From the NCBI GenBank assembly GCA_910589415.1, contig OU342634.1, forward strand, positions 22,813,144 to 22,877,143: 64,000 bases of DNA, written 5' to 3'. The position numbers and the translations under genes are program-made. Numbering within the stretch: the stretch's first letter is position 1; each line of letters starts with the position of its first letter. This document shows, piece by piece, positions 12,230-22,998 of this stretch. The notes below the pieces were generated by a model. It ran no database searches and was not told the DNA's origin. It saw only the letters and a list, made by a program, of their open reading frames with translations. Origin of the DNA: Malachius bipustulatus (lineage: Eukaryota; Arthropoda; Insecta; Coleoptera; Melyridae).

Positions 12230-15200
12230 CTAACACTGGCTGTCTTGACTCTCAACGAACGGTTTAATATCACTTACGTGAAAATCTCCCAGGATTTTTC
12301 CTGACAGATCTGAAAGAACAACAACCTTACCAGTACCTTTAATTTTCTTTATCATAGCCGGGACATATTTCGGAGCTAATTTCTTAGAAAACTTATCAAC
12401 CGCTTTGGAAAGAACGAAGTTTTTCTTCCACACTTTATCACCTTCTTGATAATTAACCTCTCGCCTACGAAGGTTATACCTCTTAACATTTTTCTCAAAA
12501 GACTTTCTAATTTTCTCCTGGATTTGGGGATAAAGTTTAGGAACTTTGCTCACTTCGGACTGCCATTTAAGTCGATTGGAAAAATCGACTGGGTCAAAAG
12601 AACTATAATCAACATCCTTATAAAAACTACCATTCACTGGTGTATACCGTCCAAAAACCAAAAAAGAGGGTGAGTACCCTGTTGACTCATGTACCGAGGT
12701 ATTAATTGCCTGAGCAATTTCGAAAATATGTTCGTCCCATGTTCGGTGATCGTCATCTTTGATATATGACGCTATAGCACTACCCAAAACTTTATTCACC
12801 CTTTCGGTTGGATTAACCTGGGGGTGATAACTTGGATTATACCAGATCTTAGGAATCTGGTACTTCTTCATTAATTCTTTGAATTCTCTAGACCTGAACT
12901 GACTACCATTATCACAACACACGACCTCTGGAGTTCCATAAACCAAAAAGATTTCTCTCTCCAAAATTTTCACAACCTTGGCCGAAGTAGCCTTAGGAAG
13001 GGGTTTTACTATAACAAATCGGGTGAAAGAATCAGTAATAACTAACAATTGGGTATTTCCTGATTTAGATCTTGGGAAAGGTCCCATAAAATCTAAAGAA
13101 ATAGACTGAAACGGAAAGTCAACTTTACGCTGATTTCCTCCTAAACCAGCTGGAGATTGATTTGTGGATTTGTGGGCACCACAAGTCTCACATGATCTAA
13201 CATAACGTCTCACTGACTCCTTTACTCCTGGCCAATAATAATTTTCCAAAATTCTTGCCAACGTCTTTGAAATACCTAAATGAGCTGAAGTCGGATGATC
13301 ATGACACTCAACAAAAACCTCTTTCCTATTCTCAGTTGGAACTACAATTTTCCAGTCTGAAAAATTGGACTGGATGTCGTGTTTTGGCCTAATATGTTTA
13401 TACAAAATATTATCCTTAACGTCAAAATCTGGAAATTTCGCTGGGTTACAGCGGACTTTATTAATCATCTCAACATACCAGGTGTCTGGCGTAAAAGATT
13501 TAACATTAATCAACGAAATATGTCTGGACAGAAAATCAGCCATTACCAAATTCTTACCGGGACGATGAACAACCTTGAACTTAAATCCACTCAACCTGAC
13601 TGTCCACCTAGCAATTCTGCCGACTGGATCTTTAATTTTATACAGCCATTGTAGGCTGGCATGGTCAGTAACAACCGTAAATTCTGTGCCCTCGACATAA
13701 CACCTAAATTTTTCAATACCAAAAATAACTCCAAGACACTCCTTCTCTGTAACCGTGTAATTTTTCTTCTCAGTCTTGAGAAGTTTTCTAGAAGCATAAG
13801 CTATAGGGTGCTCAAAATCATCCTTAACTTGATATAAAATGGCCCCCACCCCTACATCACTTGCATCCGTCTGAATGAAGAAAGGTAGATTGGGATCCGG
13901 TTTGACTAAAATGGGAGCTGAAACCAACAATTCCTTAAGACTTTGGAAAGCCTCTTCGGCTTCTTCCGTCCAAATAACTGGAGTGTGTTTCTTACGACCC
14001 TTAATAAGCGATGTAATTGGCTCAGACACGGTGGAAAAATTAGGGATGAACTTTCGATACCATTGGAGGATTCCAATTACTCTCCTAACTTCAGTGGTAG
14101 TTTTAGGTGATGGCATATCAACAATAGCCTGAACTTTTCCTGGATCGGTCCTTAGACCTTTCCTATCTACCACATAACCCAAAAACGATAACGAATCTCT
14201 ACAGAACTTACACTTATCCAGGTTGATCTTCAACCCGGCTTTAGTGAGAATTTCCAACACTTCAGCAAGAAGGGCAATGTGTTCCTCGAATGAATTGGAC
14301 ACACAAATAATGTCATCCAAATAGGTAAAAACTCGATCTTCAAACTTGGTACCCCTAAATAGGTGGTCCATTAACCGTTGTTGCGTCTGCGCCGCATTAC
14401 ACAACCCAAAAGGCATAACCTTAAACTGAAAAAGACCTCGACCATGAACTTGAAACGCCGTTTTGGGCTTGGAGGTTTCCTCCAAGGGAATATTCCAAAA
14501 CGCCTTTGTTAAATCAATCGAAGATAGATAAGTAGATCCAGCTACTTTACTCAAAATACTATCTACCAACGGTAGTGGGTAGGAATCCTTAACAGTCAAC
14601 TCATTAATCTTACGACCATCAAAACACATACGGTAGGTACCGTCACTTTTTGGAACCATCAAAACAGGACTTGACCAAGCTGAATTACTTTCCTCTATAA
14701 CTCCATCTCTTAACATTGAATCTACTTCCTGATGTAAAAATTTGGTGATAGCAGGAGACAGAGGGTACTGCCTCTGCTTCACGGGTCTAGCTGAACCTGT
14801 ATCTATGAAATGTGTAATTTCACTCGTACGACCGGGAGCTTTCGAAGCAAGTAATTCGTACTGCTTTATTACCTTATCTAAAATCAACTGTTGTTCCTCT
14901 GACAACTCCTCAAGATAAGTACCTAAATTTGGAGTCTCTCCTGTAATCTCATTAATGTCGAAAACTTGATTTTTAAAATCGATAGCCAACTCAACCTGCT
15001 TGCAAAAATCAGAACCTAAAATAACAGCGTGAGATATAGTAGGGATAATTGTAAATTCTAACTCAATCAACCTATCCTCAAAACAAATAGGCAAAACTGC
15101 AGTACCTAGAACTGTTTGTGGCTGTCCATTTGCTACAGTCACTCGCGGTAATTTATCTTTAACTATTCGATTGGGTTCCAACAGTTCCCAAATCGACTCA

Positions 15201-15454
15201 GTTCCTGCACCTAAAATGGAGATATTTGCCCCAGTGTCAACTAGAGCTAGAATCTCAAAACCCTCTAACTCAATAGAGATATACGGCCTATTATCTGCAT
15301 CTTTACTCTCAAAAACTGGACTGATCTGCTTAGAAAGGTTCGAGTTCACCTGTCTCGATTCTAACGTCTCTTCGGAATCGCACCTGATTCTGGACCTGGT
15401 TGGCGTCTTCGAAACTCGAGGGAAGTCGCGCCAAAATCTTCTCTCGCCGACTCG
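12230..15454 (-). CDS. pol: Gypsy Pol polyprotein: protease, RT, RNase H, integrase
   Basis: The frame is read after a -1 shift in gag; from 15454 it is open for 1074 codons. Numbering from the GTG at 15349 (1039 residues), the protease has D38-T39-G40 and an ILG flap-side motif near 110-112. RT has D279 in a SIDLTKAFW motif and Y343-L344-D345-D346. RNase H has D495, E535 or E537, D562 and D605. Integrase has an HHCC zinc module (His near 685 and 690, C720, C723) and the triad D753, D813, E849 with exactly 35 residues between the last two. The tail after 960 is basic and GPY/F-like; I see no chromodomain. No catalytic residue is missing. There is no ATG at the start of this frame, so the protein is made as Gag-Pol and cut by its own protease. 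Confidence 0.95.
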   Translation of the reverse strand, partial: RVGERRFWRDFPRVSKTPTRSRIRCDSEETLESRQVNSNLSKQISPVFESKDADNRPYISIELEGFEILALVDTGANISILGAGTESIWELLEPNRIVKDKLPRVTVANGQPQTVLGTAVLPICFEDRLIELEFTIIPTISHAVILGSDFCKQVELAIDFKNQVFDINEITGETPNLGTYLEELSEEQQLILDKVIKQYELLASKAPGRTSEITHFIDTGSARPVKQRQYPLSPAITKFLHQEVDSMLRDGVIEESNSAWSSPVLMVPKSDGTYRMCFDGRKINELTVKDSYPLPLVDSILSKVAGSTYLSSIDLTKAFWNIPLEETSKPKTAFQVHGRGLFQFKVMPFGLCNAAQTQQRLMDHLFRGTKFEDRVFTYLDDIICVSNSFEEHIALLAEVLEILTKAGLKINLDKCKFCRDSLSFLGYVVDRKGLRTDPGKVQAIVDMPSPKTTTEVRRVIGILQWYRKFIPNFSTVSEPITSLIKGRKKHTPVIWTEEAEEAFQSLKELLVSAPILVKPDPNLPFFIQTDASDVGVGAILYQVKDDFEHPIAYASRKLLKTEKKNYTVTEKECLGVIFGIEKFRCYVEGTEFTVVTDHASLQWLYKIKDPVGRIARWTVRLSGFKFKVVHRPGKNLVMADFLSRHISLINVKSFTPDTWYVEMINKVRCNPAKFPDFDVKDNILYKHIRPKHDIQSNFSDWKIVVPTENRKEVFVECHDHPTSAHLGISKTLARILENYYWPGVKESVRRYVRSCETCGAHKSTNQSPAGLGGNQRKVDFPFQSISLDFMGPFPRSKSGNTQLLVITDSFTRFVIVKPLPKATSAKVVKILEREIFLVYGTPEVVCCDNGSQFRSREFKELMKKYQIPKIWYNPSYHPQVNPTERVNKVLGSAIASYIKDDDHRTWDEHIFEIAQAINTSVHESTGYSPSFLVFGRYTPVNGSFYKDVDYSSFDPVDFSNRLKWQSEVSKVPKLYPQIQEKIRKSFEKNVKRYNLRRREVNYQEGDKVWKKNFVLSKAVDKFSKKLAPKYVPAMIKKIKGTGKVVVLSDLSGKILGDFHVSDIKPFVESQDSQC

Positions 15455-17157
15455 TTTTTTGAATCTGCCTTAGAACTTTCTTTACCTAAATTCGACTCCC
15501 GAGTTTCTGGACAATCCACCACCTTCTTAACGTCTTTGGACTCAACTGCTTCCTGGTTATCTTTCCCTGAATGATGACATCGGGGACAAGAAGGCGCTAT
15601 TGCTCCTTTCAAACCGCACGAAAAACAAAATTTCTCAAGTGGATGTGGACAAAAATTAAATGAATGACCCGCCTGGTCACAATTCCAACAGGAAAAAGAG
15701 CTGACTGGGGGTCGGTCTGACTTATTCATCGACTGATTTGGAGCATTCGCAAATCTTCGGGGAGGAAAAGGTGGACGAGGGGTCTCTACTTTAACCTTTG
15801 GGATTTCCTTCGCTTCCCTAGCTGTCGTTCCCACAGGTGCTGCTTGGGGTCTACCTACACGGACCTTACCCTCTACTCCACTCATTATCACCGAATTCTT
15901 CGCGATCTGCCTGCATAGACATTCTAACTGCTCATAGGAAACCAGATCAATCAAACATAACTTCGAATTCAAATCGGGTAGGAGGTTTCTCCTAACTATC
16001 TTCAACTGTTCCGGAATAGAAATTGGATTAAGAAGATGTGAAAACTTCATCCTTAAATTTGCAATAAACGTAACGACATTTTCATTATTCCTTTGCCTAA
16101 AGGAGCGAATCTCCTCTAGGAGTTCTTCATCGTAATTTGGAGGGATGAAAGTATTACCAATTCTTGCCTCCAAGTCTCGCCAAGACCTCAACTGATACTT
16201 AATACTTCGGAACCATGAGAGAGCTGGTTCCTTAAATAAATCGACTGCACTATTAAAAACTGTATCAAGGGGGACTCCCCTAGCTTGACTAAGTTCACGA
16301 ACTCTTTCTAAAAATTTTATAACTTCAATTCCCTTTTCTTTACCAGTAAAACATAATCCCCATTTATACACCGGGATGACCTTATCTATAGGCGCTACTA
16401 ACTGGATGGATGGAACTTGAGAATTGAGACTAAACTGTGAGAAAGTGGGTGATGGATTTCTCACTGGGGGTACAAAACTGCTCGAATGTGCCTGATTATC
16501 ATAATCAAAGGGTACCTGGTCATAATCTAAAAACGGATTGGTGTTATGGCTTCTTAAGCCTAACTTTCTTAACGATAGATCTTCTGGAAGATTCGAAGGG
16601 ACTCTCGAAACCGTATGAAGATTACCTTCATGAGTAGTTGAAGCATTATGACATGATAACCTATCAAATGCTTGATCTAAAAGAGAGGCCTGCGATCTTT
16701 GTGGGATTTCTGTTCTTGAACTGACTACCTCACCGACAATTTTTTTCTTAAAATCGCCTCGCAATCGTAGAGCATCTGCTCTAACCTGATCTCGACTAGC
16801 AGTCTGAACATCGGAAGTGACCTTCATCCTGTCTATTCTTCCTAACAAATGAGCTAACCTCGAAGAAAATCTCCTAGCTACATTAGACTGAGGGGAAATA
16901 ATTACCTCATCGTGCAATATTTCAGTCATATCCAAAATAGAATCCAAAACTTGACTCAAATCCTCATTAAAATCGAAAGGAGAGATAGTCACAGTGACTC
17001 CTCCATTTATTCTCAAAAGTTGACTTAATTGGGTCCGCCTATAATTTCCGTTCCAATGTGGAACTTCTCCTCTTAATAAAATTTCATACTTAATCTCATC
17101 TACCTTGAGATCAACGACCTCAAAACCGACTGTAGTATTTTCCTCAATAAAATCCAT
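15361..17157 (-). CDS. gag: Gypsy Gag polyprotein
   Basis: The frame opens with ATG at 17157, the first ATG after an in-frame TAA at 17169-17167, in a good context (A at -3, G at +4); two codons further out there is only GTG. The product is 598 residues. The N-terminal third is unassigned and partly basic. A retrotransposon capsid domain covers about residues 265-425, with a helical region bearing a W-F-R motif and a basic LRMKF-type segment. Near residues 490-503 is a CCHC zinc knuckle (C-x2-C-x4-H-x4-C). A second knuckle follows but has Ala where His should be, then a C-P-R-C. Gag packages the RNA and forms the particle. The last 30 or so codons overlap pol in the -1 frame. Confidence 0.93.
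   Translation of the reverse strand: MDFIEENTTVGFEVVDLKVDEIKYEILLRGEVPHWNGNYRRTQLSQLLRINGGVTVTISPFDFNEDLSQVLDSILDMTEILHDEVIISPQSNVARRFSSRLAHLLGRIDRMKVTSDVQTASRDQVRADALRLRGDFKKKIVGEVVSSRTEIPQRSQASLLDQAFDRLSCHNASTTHEGNLHTVSRVPSNLPEDLSLRKLGLRSHNTNPFLDYDQVPFDYDNQAHSSSFVPPVRNPSPTFSQFSLNSQVPSIQLVAPIDKVIPVYKWGLCFTGKEKGIEVIKFLERVRELSQARGVPLDTVFNSAVDLFKEPALSWFRSIKYQLRSWRDLEARIGNTFIPPNYDEELLEEIRSFRQRNNENVVTFIANLRMKFSHLLNPISIPEQLKIVRRNLLPDLNSKLCLIDLVSYEQLECLCRQIAKNSVIMSGVEGKVRVGRPQAAPVGTTAREAKEIPKVKVETPRPPFPPRRFANAPNQSMNKSDRPPVSSFSCWNCDQAGHSFNFCPHPLEKFCFSCGLKGAIAPSCPRCHHSGKDNQEAVESKDVKKVVDCPETRESNLGKESSKADSKNESAREDFGATSLEFRRRQPGPESGAIPKRR
15454..15460 (-). promoter_or_regulatory. -1 ribosomal frameshift heptamer A AAA AAC
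   Basis: In the gag frame the codons read TCA AAA AAC, giving the canonical X XXY YYZ heptamer A AAA AAC. The pol frame has a TAA at 15472-15470, just upstream, and is open from there on, while gag stops at 15363-15361; the shift must therefore happen in this window of about 110 nt. Slipping back one base at the heptamer joins gag to pol in the frame actually used. A GC-rich stem can be drawn just downstream (GAGTCG with CGACTT), though its spacing is unusually short. Confidence 0.85.
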
Positions 17158-17693
17158 TTTCACTATTTATCTCAAAAGATTTTCACCTCAAAATTCTCAA
17201 ACAAGACTTTTCAACCAACTTCACCTGAAACAAAGAAAACGAAATTGTCGTTCCTTTTCTTAGTTGACTTGACCTGACCTAACAGAATTATCCAAAACCA
17301 AAATCTCAAAAATCAGATTGTTGCTGATTCTATCTGTAACTCCACCTAAGCTGAAAAATTAAAAAATTATCGAACTCGAAAACCACATCTTCAGGTTTAC
17401 CACACCGTCTGGGCTGGAACCTAAAAAGCTGAAACGTCAAAAAGAAAACAACACGGACTCAAATACCACAGGTCTGAATTCCCTCGAAGTCCTTCGTTGA
17501 AAATTTCAAACCTTACCTTTTGGTTTTAGTCCATCTGTAAACTTTACGCAACTAAGAAAGGTATTTGTCTTTACTTGTCTAAATTTTGAAAAAGTTTTTC
17601 TCTCAAAAATTATTAAAACACCAACACCTCATGTTCATTAATTCTTCTCAAAGTTTGAGAAAGTTTTCGAAAAAAGAATAAGGAGATTGATTT
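17158..17693 (-). other. 5' leader of the Gypsy RNA
   Basis: About 535 nt between the primer site and the gag ATG. No conserved frame is visible. This is where a packaging signal would be expected, but none can be recognised by eye. Confidence 0.6.
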
Positions 17694-17711
17694 ATCCTGG
17701 TCACGGCACCA
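17694..17711 (-). promoter_or_regulatory. Primer binding site for tRNA-His
   Basis: In the sense direction, two bases after the 5' LTR, the sequence TGGTGCCGTGACCAGGAT begins with TGG and is the complement of a tRNA 3' end reading ATCCTGGTCACGGCACCA. That end, with CACGGC as the acceptor strand and A as discriminator, is what I recall for insect cytosolic tRNA-His. All 18 bases pair if the recollection is right. A tRNA-His primer is uncommon among insect Gypsy elements, which more often use Lys, Ser, Arg or Leu. Confidence 0.8.
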
Positions 17712-17713
17712 CT

Positions 17714-20425
17714 TGGAGCCTTCCTCCCCCTCGCTTACTCCCACTCAAAAAGTTGAACAATAAAAAAAAATAATAATTCACTTACCTTAACCCCGAAAGG
17801 AAGGAGGTGGCTATTGACAGATCTCAATGTGACTAGGCAAATTTGTAACATTAGCCACATTGGCCTGTCGAGTAGGACATATCAAATTTCGAATGCCCCA
17901 CCCAAATATTCTAAATGTCGAAAGAAAATAAATTTTAAATTTTGAAAAGTGATCGTCTAAAATTTCAAAGTATCAAACCAAAACCAAACTTAAACAAAAG
18001 ATTCGTTGTGATTATCCAGCCCGGGACAGATAAATGTGGCCTTCCTCTGGAAAATCCAGCATTCACCGAACCAGACTGGACCCGTAGTAACTCCTAACAA
18101 TTTTAAAAACAATAACCAAAAATTAATAAACCTCACCAAAATATACCAGGATATATCGCCTTATTCTTGATGTTACTCTACTGATTGAATAAATAATTTA
18201 AAAGAACATGAGGAGGGTTGATACTCAAAACTCTAAAATTGTTGAATTTTAATACAAAGATTTATTAAAATCAATTTCATCATCAGTACAATAGACTGGC
18301 AATCACCAATAGATCTTACATATCAACAATCAATTTAATAATTAAAATCAATAATCCTGACTCAAATATTCAAACATAAATATTACCTTATTACCAATGA
18401 TATCAAACTTACATGATTAAAATTCAAGATAGGTACCTATATCATTTCAATAGTTCAGATAAAAATTTCCAAAGCTCAAATTCTATTAAACAATTTCTAA
18501 ACTATAACACATAGGTATGATTCTGAATAGAACTTGGAGTTAGATCAGAGATTATTTCTCAAAAATTCAAATTTATCTTAAGCAAAAGTTTCAATATAAA
18601 AATCGGTATCTACCTACAAAATCTGAAATTCAAAATTTAATTTAGAAAATGATCATCTCTAACTCGAAATCCTAAACACATACGATAAATTTAATAAATT
18701 ATTTTTACACATAACCATTACATTAGTCACTTGTTGACCACAATAAAAGTTCATAACATATTATCAAAAATCAAATTCACTTAGAAAGTCATAGGTGATG
18801 AAATCAATTAAACACTGTACTTGAATTTATTTAATTTTCTTGATTATTGGAAAATAGTAAAAGTTTATTCACTCATAAAGACATACCTTGTTCTTCAAAA
18901 CTCCATCTCAAAAACTGACGAACTAAGGTTCCTCTAACCTAAGCGCGATGATCAAAGACTAGGCCGGCATGGTTGCTGGAACTGCCTTTGCACTGGTGTT
19001 AGCACCCCTTGGTTGATGTTCCAGGTGCCGGATGAGCTGGACTGCTCTCCCTGCTACCTTGTGACGACCAAATATAAAAGCGCTAGAACCTCTGCCTGAT
19101 GAAACCTTCCATGCCTCCAAACTAAACTCCACCACTCTTCTTTATTTTTCCAAGCTTCTACAAATATCACCTTTCACACAGGCTAGTGTACCTACCTAGG
19201 TAGGTACCTACATAAGCCTCCACATGATCGAATCTTTATGTAAACTTTCGTGTAAATTAGAAAATTGAAAGTTGGAACTCAAAACTCAGAAACTAGAAGT
19301 TCGAAATTAACATTCAGGAATCAAAAGTTAAAACTTAGAAATTCAAAGTTCGAAATCAAAAACTGGAAATCGGAAATTAGTAGTTAAAATTCAAAACTGG
19401 AAATCGGGACCTAACATTCTAGAACTTGAAACTCAAAAGTAAATCAAAACTAAAGTTCAAAACTACGTTCAAAACTACGTCCAAAACTACGTCCAAGACT
19501 ACGTCCAAGACTACGTCTAAACCCACGTCCCTTGTCTGTAAAGACAAGAAAGCGAACATTAGTTATAATGACCAAAATTAAATTCAAAAGATTACTCACG
19601 TAAGACTGCATCTTTCACGGAAACAACTTCACCATAATAACGTCTCACACAAGGGACTAATACTAATTTACGAACTTGTAGACAAGCTACATGACCTGTC
19701 GAATTTAGACCGGAAAATGAACCTGAAGCGTCCTTTACCTCCCTTTATAATTTTTTGGGGATGACGCTATCGCATGCGCCTTAACCACTGTCCAACCGAA
19801 CTTGGTGACCCACTATCACTCCAAATATCATCATCGACAGTATGCAACACTTAAAACTCGCACGCGACATTGACGGATCGATTCTCATATACTCTAGTAC
19901 ACCATCGGCAGTACGATCAACCTCTCCCGTTCTCCCTATATCCAAACTTAAATTTCACAATCGTGAATCCGCTTATACTCGAGGCTTGTCGTGTCCCAGA
20001 ACAAAACGCAAGTTTTTTTTATATGTTTCCTCAACTATCGTTTCATGTTTTTTTAACCCACACCCAAAGAAATAATCTTTTAGGTTTTATCTGGATAACT
20101 AATCGGAAATCTTGAGTAGCAAGATGAGAGTGGTCTCATTAGACGCGGAAAATTAATTCGCATAAGATGATATACTTTTCAAACTCTGAAAACCCAGAAC
20201 CGGGACAGAAAATCGACCAGACATGTTTTCTACGTCTTACTCAAATAACAAAAGCAAGGATTTCTTAATAGCTGTCAGGTGTTCGTTCGTGATCTTTGCC
20301 TAATACAGCCTCCTACATCAGCGAAAATGTACAGTCAATCATAACTCTTCTGAACTTTATAAAAATATTCCAAATCAAGAATTAAAATTTTGAAAAAGAA
20401 AACGTAGCGTGCAAGGCACGCTGCA
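17714..20425 (-). repeat. 5' LTR (right copy), 2712 bp
   Basis: Copy of 6231-8942 with the same length and the same internal landmarks shifted by 11483 bp: the 12-bp array at 19464-19523, the terminal hairpin at the right end, and the same short chance frames. This copy is upstream in the sense direction and should drive transcription. Confidence 0.95.
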
Positions 20426-20429
20426 AAGA
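20426..20429. repeat. Right target-site duplication AAGA
   Basis: Copy of the four bases preceding the left LTR, marking the right edge of the insertion. Confidence 0.85.
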
Positions 20430-21568
20430 TAATAATTATTAGATCCCAGAATCAATAATGCAACAGAGAGCTTGAGGAGTATAATATTTATTTCGTCTTT
20501 TTATAGACTTTTAAAATAAATTACTAGATGTATCCATATTATTAAATTGTTAATTTACGATGTAATATAACTTCGAGGGTAAGTATGTTTTTAATCTCCT
20601 TGTCGTTAAATTCCGCAAAGAACATTATAAGCCGAATTCCATCAAAAAGATTCTCTTCTCAGGAAATATAATCTCATAGTAGCAAAATAGAGAACAAGAA
20701 ATCGCTTTATGGTTTCTTAGCATGTAATAAATTAAGTAAATTAAAGTAGGCCACGCCCTGGTCTGTAATAAATGGCCCGGAAAAGGGCCCGTTCCTGGGC
20801 ACAGGCAACAGGATGCGGGCAGCAAAAACAGCGAGAGCTCGGGTTCGGGATAAAAAACCAGGCGGTGGAAGGAAGAAAGTGACCAACAGCCAGCTGAACC
20901 CAACTTGGAAAGTTCAGGGTACTTCACAGGGTTGCCAAAACTCCATATTTTACTTCACAAAAACACTGCTTATAGTCTTATACCTACTGGCGGGAACGAT
21001 TTCCGTAACTGTTACCAATCACCGTTATCGGGAGAAAAGCCAAGCGTCTCGGAGACCGTCAGCAGAGTATAAGTTTAGCCATTCATAATGTATGATTAAT
21101 GATAATTGCTGCGGGCCGGGGCGATGTTATAAATTACTTGAGGGGGGCCCAGACTGGAGAAACCTATAGATTTATAAGAGCTCAGTTTTTGTTTACGACA
21201 GGGTGAGAATTTGGCGAGTCAGCTCGATTCATACTCACCGATTCGATTATTATTATTATGGGAAAATGTCGATAGATAGGAAACATTTAGACTACTGAAA
21301 CTGGAACAGAGGCGTAGAGGCGGAGGTATTATGGTATAATGGATTTCAATCACTATATTATTCTATTTTAAAGGCTTGTTTCTACAATCATAATTTCAAA
21401 GCATTAGGTAGGTATATGATGATTGTATTTCTCATATTATTATATTCCACCACTTCCTGTTGTGTCGTGTCGGTGTTTCCACGTTCAAGCATGTTACAAT
21501 GTGATATTAAATGAGAAAATATCCTACGGAGGAGCGGTTATTGTCTCCACGTTACTCAATGTGTGTGG
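20430..21568. other. Unassigned DNA between Gypsy and hAT elements
   Basis: Mostly AT-rich. A GC-richer patch at about 20740-20960 contains an open frame on each strand of about 90-100 codons; neither has a recognisable domain and they overlap, so I do not call a gene. Confidence 0.4.
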
Positions 21569-21576
21569 TATTCAAT
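21569..21576. repeat. 8-bp target duplication TATTCAAT (left)
   Basis: TATTCAAT directly precedes the left terminal repeat and recurs exactly at 22991-22998 after the right one. Eight bases is the hallmark of hAT transposases. Confidence 0.9.
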
Positions 21577-22990
21577 CAGCGCCGGATTACCCACAAGGCT
21601 ACCTAGGCTGTAGCCTAGGGGCGCAAAGCTTGGTGGGGCGCCGGAGGCGCCCTTAAAATTTGTAAATGTGTAAATGCATAAATACTTAGGTACTAAAAAT
21701 AATGAAATATACATTTCCGAGTTAGGATAATATATTACCTACCTACTGCCCGCACGCAGGCGACAAGTTCATAGGGGCGGCGGGCGGGAGAAAAAACATC
21801 TTAATTCATAACAATAACAAAAATTATCAAAATATCATGATAAAATTAATTACTGGGTGGATAGTATAGCCAAGGAGGCGGGGGGCGCGTGCAGGATCCT
21901 GGACAACTTTTCACAATATTACATAATCAGGGTCTTTCTAACTACAGAATTAATAGGGCTGTAGGCAAGGGGCGCAAGCCTTTTGGTGGCGGATGTTTTT
22001 ATTGAAGTATAATATTTTTTGTGATTATTTATTAGTCATTTAGTTATTATAGTTTTCACATCTCAGTACCTACATGTTTAACTAAGTAGTGGGAAATTAC
22101 GTAACTTTTAACATTGAAAATAATTTCGCTTGCTGCGCATTTTCTTTGGAGCCGGACATACATAACTAGTGTTAAATTATTTAGAATTCATACTGCACTA
22201 ACTTATTTGTAATCCATCAGTCGTCATTGGCTTATTCCCAGCGTTAGCTATCCTTTACGCATTTCATCTGAGAAAAGGGCGCATTACTTTCAGTGGCCCA
22301 TAGGTCCCAAATATCTTAGAACGGCTCTAGCCTGTACAGACTACCCGTGGAACGCCGCGCGCCTGATTCATGTTCTTCTATAATAAAAGTAGGTACCTAG
22401 AGTTCTATACTATTTTCCTTTTCTTGAAAAATTCGTGATACATAATTATGCATGTCTTGGTTCTTGAATTGACGATATCGAACAACGAAGGCTTTGGCCA
22501 TATTAAAACCAGATGGTGGCTCTAACCCAACTTCTATTCAACTCTATATATTATCCGGTGGACCTTTACAATGCTTGAACGTAATTCGAAAATGTATAGC
22601 TAACAGTATAAATGCAGTTATTCCTTATAGTGTGATTAACATTTTCGCACTTGTTTTTTCAAAAATTTTCTCGGGGGGGAACCCCCGAACCCCCCTCATT
22701 CCTGGGGGATACTCCGTACCCCCCAGACCCTCCGGTTGGACTCTATAATGCTACCATAACTTTGACATAATTCACTCACAAAAAGCGCAGCAGAATTTAC
22801 CTAATGAAATACCTACACATTTCTTTCTATTAATGTCTAATTTTACATACAAAAAATTGCTCTTTGCCATTCCTTAGATAGAGATTTTTCCATAAGAGGG
22901 GAGAGAGGGCGACAATTACTAAAATTCAACTAAAAAGGGGCGCTGTTATTTAATTAGCCTAGGGCGCTGCAAATCTCTAATCCGGCGCTG
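21577..22990. mobile_element. Non-autonomous hAT-type DNA transposon, 1.4 kb
   Basis: Terminal inverted repeats CAGCGCCGGATTA (21577-21589 and, inverted, 22978-22990) with a perfect 8-bp duplication outside them. Sub-terminal segments rich in TAGCCTAGGGGCGC occur near both ends, and a related GGGGCGCAAGC piece recurs at about 21600-21640 and 21965-21990, which could be transposase binding repeats. The interior holds only short frames, including an 84-codon one at 22494-22748 with a G- and P-rich end; no transposase motif is recognisable. The element would need a hAT transposase from elsewhere. The clean duplication indicates it inserted in one piece and was not rearranged at its ends. Confidence 0.88.
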
Positions 22991-22998
22991 TATTCAAT

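Larger units (their letters stand above)
6231..20425 (-). mobile_element. Complete Gypsy/Ty3-type LTR retrotransposon, 14.2 kb
   Basis: Two direct repeats of 2712 bp (6231-8942 and 17714-20425) begin TGGAGCC and end GCTGCA on the plus strand; in the sense direction (minus) each LTR starts TG and ends CA. They enclose gag, then pol in the order protease, reverse transcriptase, RNase H, integrase, which defines the Gypsy/Ty3 superfamily. A primer site lies 2 bp inside the 5' LTR (the right copy) and a G-rich polypurine tract abuts the 3' LTR (the left copy). AAGA flanks both sides. There is no env-like frame; about 3.3 kb of non-coding DNA separates pol from the 3' LTR. Intact frames and almost identical LTRs suggest a very recent insertion. 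Confidence 0.97.

Noticed and set aside
12230..15349. Start of pol at the GTG at 15349
   Set aside because: Eukaryotic initiation at GTG is unlikely, and the frame is open further upstream to the slippery heptamer; pol is most simply a Gag-Pol fusion by -1 frameshifting.
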